From positions 294,544,256-294,608,255 of the forward strand of contig NC_085138.1 in the NCBI RefSeq assembly GCF_035046485.1: a DNA stretch of 64,000 nucleotides, written 5' to 3'. The position numbers were made by a program, and so were the translations under genes. Shown here piece after piece: positions 60,661-64,000 of this stretch (the stretch's first letter is position 1; each line of letters opens with the position of its first letter). This DNA is from Aedes albopictus (Eukaryota; Arthropoda; Insecta; Diptera; Culicidae). Below the pieces are notes generated by a model. The model was not told the origin of the DNA and made no database searches. It saw only the letters and a program-made list of their open reading frames with translations.

Positions 60661-60718
60661 CCGAGATGAACCAGCCCCGGGCTGAAAATCTCGTTAATAA
60701 AGATAATAAAAAAAAAAT
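60661..60718 (+). mobile_element. 58-bp retroposed SINE tail with 14-bp duplication
   Basis: The insert CCGAGATGAACCAGCCCC plus GGGCTGAAAATCTCGTTAAT, AAAGATAAT and an A-run is flanked by AAATCCTATGAAAT (60647-60660 and 60719-60732). It contains the complete nested stem (GAGAT/ATCTC outside, AGCC/GGCT inside) and nothing further 5'. Confidence 0.9.
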
Positions 60719-61532
60719 AAATCCTATGAAATTCACGAAAACCTTCCTGACAAATTCTCAAAGCAATTGCCTGGAAAAAAATCCATCAAAATTACCTTAA
60801 AACTATCAAAGTAGTTGCCAACAGCATTTATATAAGAATTACCAGAGGAATTTTGGAAGAAAATATTAAGGCTTGTTAATAAAATTGGCCAAATCCAATC
60901 TCAAACGAAATTGCCGAAATATATTCTATAAAAAATACCTCAAACATTCACAAAAAAAATCGAAGAAATTCTTAAAGAATTTTCTGGAATAATCAAAGGA
61001 ATTTCTGGATAAACTTTAGAAGAATTCTGAAAGTAATCGCCGTAGAATCACCGTGACAGATTTTTTGAAGAACTACCAAAGATTTTTTTTCTAATAAATT
61101 TCCCAAAGTTCCCAATGTAATAATCGAAATTTCCAATAGAATTTCAGATGAAATTCCCAAATAAATGTATCAATGAAAGTATCTTTGGAATTGCCGAAGA
61201 TAGTCCGAAATCATCTGCTGCAGGAATCCCTTACATAATTACTGTAGAAATTGTCTAAAGAATTATCATTAAAATTATAGAAGCGATTTATAAAAGAATT
61301 TCCAAAGGAGTTCTCGAAGGTATTGGCGAAGGAATACCAAATAGCATAGATAATGAAAGTCCAAAAAATCGACGAAAATCCCAGAAAAAAAGTAGAATGA
61401 CTTGCCGAAGACATTTGCAAAAAAAAATGTGAGGAAGTTCCCAGAGTCATTGCCGAATGAATTACCAAAGGCTTCACTAAAAGAATTCCCAGAGGAATTG
61501 CCTGAAGAGTAATTGGAGAGTTTTAAAATACA

Positions 61533-61812
61533 GGGCCCATATAGCCGAGGCGGTAAACGCACGGGTATTCAGCATGACCATGCTGAGGGTGACGGGTTCG
61601 ATTCCCGGTCGGTCCAGGATCTTTTCGTAAAGCAAATTTCCTTGACTTCCTTGGGCATAGAGTATCTTCGTGCCTGCCACACGATATACGCATGCAAAAT
61701 GGTCATTGGCAGAGGAAGCTCTCAGTTAATAACTGTGGAAGTGCTCATAGAACACTAAGCTGAGAAGCAGGCTTTGTCCCAGTGAGGACGTTACGCCAGG
61801 AAGAGGAGGAAA
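61533..61812 (+). mobile_element. Feilai SINE, full length
   Basis: It runs from GGGCCCATATAGCCGAGGCG through GGTTCGATTCCCGGTCGG to GAGGACGTTACGCCAGGAAG. The flanks AAAATACA (before) and AAAATGCA (after) suggest an 8-bp duplication with one change. It is the best-preserved Feilai in the window. Confidence 0.95.
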
Positions 61813-62870
61813 ATGCAAATATCAATAAAATTGCATACATTAACAAAACAATGCTTGAAACTCTATTAAAAAATTGGCACAGGAACTCCCGAGAAAACAT
61901 TTTGAATGAAATAAAAAAGTCAAATAAACTCCTAACGTAATTGCCAATGAAATTTCCAATGGAGGCGTGAAAGGTGCTTAGTACCAAATTCCAAACATAT
62001 TACCAAATAATTTCTTAAAGAAATTACCGAACAGGATCCGAAGATATAATAAAAGAAATTTACCAAACCCAAAGAAATTACTGACAGATTAGCAAAAGAA
62101 GTCTCAATTGATATAAATTGCTAAACAATTTCCAAATAAATTGACGGAAATATTTCCTGCGGAATTACCAAAAGAATGTTCTGCCGAGAACACTAATTTC
62201 TTGTGTTATACATACAAACCAGAATCGATTATCCGAAATGTACGGAGATGAAATTTTGACTGATTACTACAATGTTGGTTTTACGTAAGTCAAAATTTCA
62301 GCTTTATACACCATTCCCATCACCAGATATAATATCAGTCCAATCAATCCAATCGAAATTGGAATTTGGTGCGAGCATCAGAATCCCGCAGAGAAAAATC
62401 GATGTTCGCTCGCACAAAATTCCAGGTTTCAACTGGATCAATAATATGTTCGTTAAGCCTTAGAACGGAACTATAATATGTACAAGTTACAGGCAAATTT
62501 GTGGATATTTTATAATAGTTTCCGAGATTTACACTTCTAATAATTTCTCTGAAAATATATTTTTACGGGCCTAATTATTTTCTATTCTCAAAACAAAGAG
62601 GTTGTCGCGATAATTGTTAAGTTCGAGCTGAAAACGCAAATTCCATCTATTATTTGCAAACAAATTTCAAACCTTACATAGCGCAGAAAGTGTTAAATCA
62701 GTACAACGGTTTGGATTTTCAAAAAAAAAAAAAATATACAGCGCGTTTAAGTTTACGGGCTAATTTTTTCCCGCGACGCAGTATATCGTTATACTAGGAA
62801 ATTGAGGGTGGTTCGGTATTTCCCTTTACAAAGAAAAAAAAAAAACAAAACAACCTGGAAGCCACTGAAA
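61813..62870. other. right interior of the 8.7-kb element, no gene
   Basis: Decayed AATTNCCAAA-type units continue to about 62180, followed by AT-rich sequence without motifs. The richer block near 62870-62919 is the terminal inverted repeat. Confidence 0.45.
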
Positions 62871-62927
62871 CTGGCACCTCCTAGGCACCCCCTAGGAAAA
62901 AATCCTAGATACGCCAATGTAACTGCT

Positions 62928-63780
62928 GCGCGTAGTCTTGAGCCACTTCTACGTTACGAAGTTGCTCGATGTTGAGCCGCGGCGTTCGACTTCGACGCGT
63001 GGTGATAACTGTCGAAAGTTTTGAGCGCATGCATACAGCGACTAAGTAGTGATCCGAATCTATATTCGCACTACGGTATGTGCGGACGTTGGTTATATCT
63101 GAGAAGAATTTACCGTCGATTAGAACGTGGTCGATTTGGTTTTCTGTTTGATGGTCGGGTGATCTCCAGGTGGCTTTGTGGATATCTTTGCGGGGCAAGA
63201 AGGTGCTTCGGACTACCATACCACGGGAGGCTGCAAAGTTTACGCATCGCTGGCCGTTATCATTCGATACGGCGTGCAGGCTGTTTCGCCCGATTACCGG
63301 TCTGTACATTTCCTCCCTTCCTACTTGCGCGTTCACATGAAATCGCCGACAATGATTTTCACGTCACGCGGCGAGCAACCATTGTATGTTTGCTTTAACT
63401 GCGCGTAGAACGCTTCTTTCTCGTCATCAGGTCTTCCTTCGTGTGGGCAGTGGACGTTGATGATGCTGTAGTTGAAGAAACGGCTCTTAACTCTCAACAT
63501 GCACATCCTTGCGTTGATCGGCTGCCACCCGATCACACGTTGTCGCATCTTGCCCAACACTATACATCCTGTTCCCAGTTCATTGGTGGTGCCACAGCTT
63601 TGGTAGAAGGTAGCCGCTCGATGCCCGCTTTTCCACACTTTCTGTCCAGTCCAACAAAGTTCCTGCAACGCCACGATGTCGAAGTTGCGGGGATGTAGTT
63701 CGTCGTAGATTATCCTGTCACATCCTGCGAAACCAAGTGACTTACAATTCCATGTTCCAAGTTTCCAATCGTAGTCCTTA
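62928..63780 (-). pseudogene. LINE B: endonuclease domain
   Basis: The minus-strand frames show KLGTWNCKSLGFA (about 63765), ALQELCWTGQKVWKSG, SIINVHCPHEG and VKIIVGDF, then a small frameshift near 63335, then NAQVGREEMYRPVIGRN, NQIDHVLIDGKFFSD and ANIDSDHYLVAV, ending at QDYAQQ against the 8.7-kb insertion. The order and residues are those of an APE-type LINE endonuclease (D/H catalytic pair retained). It aligns with LINE A at every block, so A and B are one family or close sisters. Confidence 0.9.
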
Positions 63781-64000
63781 TTTCGTCGCGTGGGTCTTTG
63801 CCGATTGTATCGAGTCGTATTTTCTCCTATGTTATTCGCAATGGGGATTTTTACGGGTGGCTTATTGGGCCTATGCCAACACTCCTGTCTCGCCGGAGGG
63901 CCATCGTGCCAGTTCTGTTTAACGTCCCAACCAACACTGGGACGACCACGCTGATGGGGCTACCACCTTGGATCTTGCTGGGCGTGGTGCAGCGTTTCTT
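63781..64000 (-). other. LINE B 5' leader, running off the window
   Basis: On the minus strand AGTGTTGGCATAGGCCCAAT and GCCACCCGTAAAAATCC parallel the leader of LINE A at about 51840-51790 (TTGGTGTCAGGCCCTGCGAG and CAGCCGTAAAAAAG). No start codon could be chosen and the element continues beyond the edge. Confidence 0.5.

Larger units (their letters stand above)
58104..61500. repeat. degenerate 12-mer array (AATTCCTCCAGA type)
   Basis: About 3 kb is built from units such as AATTCCTCCAGA, GATTTCTCCAAG and AATTCTTCCAGG, the inverse of the unit at 34263-37195. The density of GGAATTCC-like palindromes is high. After about 60,120 the orientation becomes mixed and units decay to AATTNCCAAAG-like forms. 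Short open frames (for example 59182-59442) are repeat translations. A SINE (58740-58914) and a tail insertion (60661-60718) interrupt it. Confidence 0.7.
54203..62919. mobile_element. 8.7-kb hAT-like element nested in LINE B
   Basis: An identical 8-mer TAACTGCT flanks the insertion (54195-54202 and 62920-62927), and skipping it rejoins the LINE frame (DYAQQ to LAVALP). The inverted ends are CATTGGCGTAGCTAGG and, inverted, CATTGGCGTATCTAGG, followed by a shared G/C-rich block (AGGGGTGCCTGGCACC-like). The 8-bp duplication points to hAT-type transposition, although the ends lack the usual CAG. No transposase is visible. The interior is largely the degenerate 12-mer array plus later insertions: a Transib-like foldback, SINEs and tail retroposons. 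Confidence 0.85.

Overview
The window is non-coding, repeat-dominated DNA from a culicine mosquito, most likely Aedes. The evidence is several copies of the tRNA-derived SINE Feilai (described from Aedes aegypti), a Penelope-like retroelement, long non-LTR retrotransposons, many small TA-flanked foldback elements, and TG/CA microsatellites embedded in satellite modules. I found no convincing host gene. Every recognisable protein segment belongs to a mobile element, and nearly all are broken. All names and boundaries come from reading the sequence and from recall of families, not from searches.

Layout. 0.8-6.7 kb: a 5.9-kb element with TA duplications and Tc1-like IR/DR ends, holding a second nested TA element that carries a 185-bp satellite and CA tracts. 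7.6-10.7 kb: four small foldback elements. 12.1-14.8 kb: a minus-strand LINE (family C) cut by a Feilai and a hairpin MITE. 16.2-18.7 kb: a Helitron-like end pair, a LINE remnant, a 12-mer array, a MITE and a partial Feilai. 19.8-22.6 kb: MITEs and a two-monomer repeat. 22.63-25.16 kb: a precisely bounded LINE relative with only a split ORF1, an initiator/DPE promoter and a TAA tail. Its 3' part lies in an apparently identical 2,815-bp tandem duplication (24,684-30,318), followed by a long inverted repeat and a 152-bp satellite (to about 32.3 kb).

34.3-37.9 kb: an array of degenerate 12-mers holding a hAT-type MITE, a retroposed SINE tail and a solo LTR. 37.9-39.7 kb: the most single-copy-looking stretch. 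39.96-42.0 kb: a broken Penelope-like element (RT, GIY-YIG, hammerhead-like motif). 42.0-46.85 kb: a second copy of LINE C containing a MITE, a 1.66-kb solo LTR and another MITE, followed by a Copia RT fragment. 48.4-49.9 kb: LINE scraps and a MITE.

49.98-64.0 kb: two minus-strand LINE copies (A, and B upstream of it) arranged head to tail. B is split by a SINE with a 10-bp target duplication and by an 8.7-kb hAT-like element with an 8-bp duplication. That element itself contains a 12-mer array, a 3.1-kb Transib-like foldback, a Feilai, other SINEs and two retroposed SINE tails. The region is thus layered several insertions deep, and many layers can be ordered from target-site duplications.
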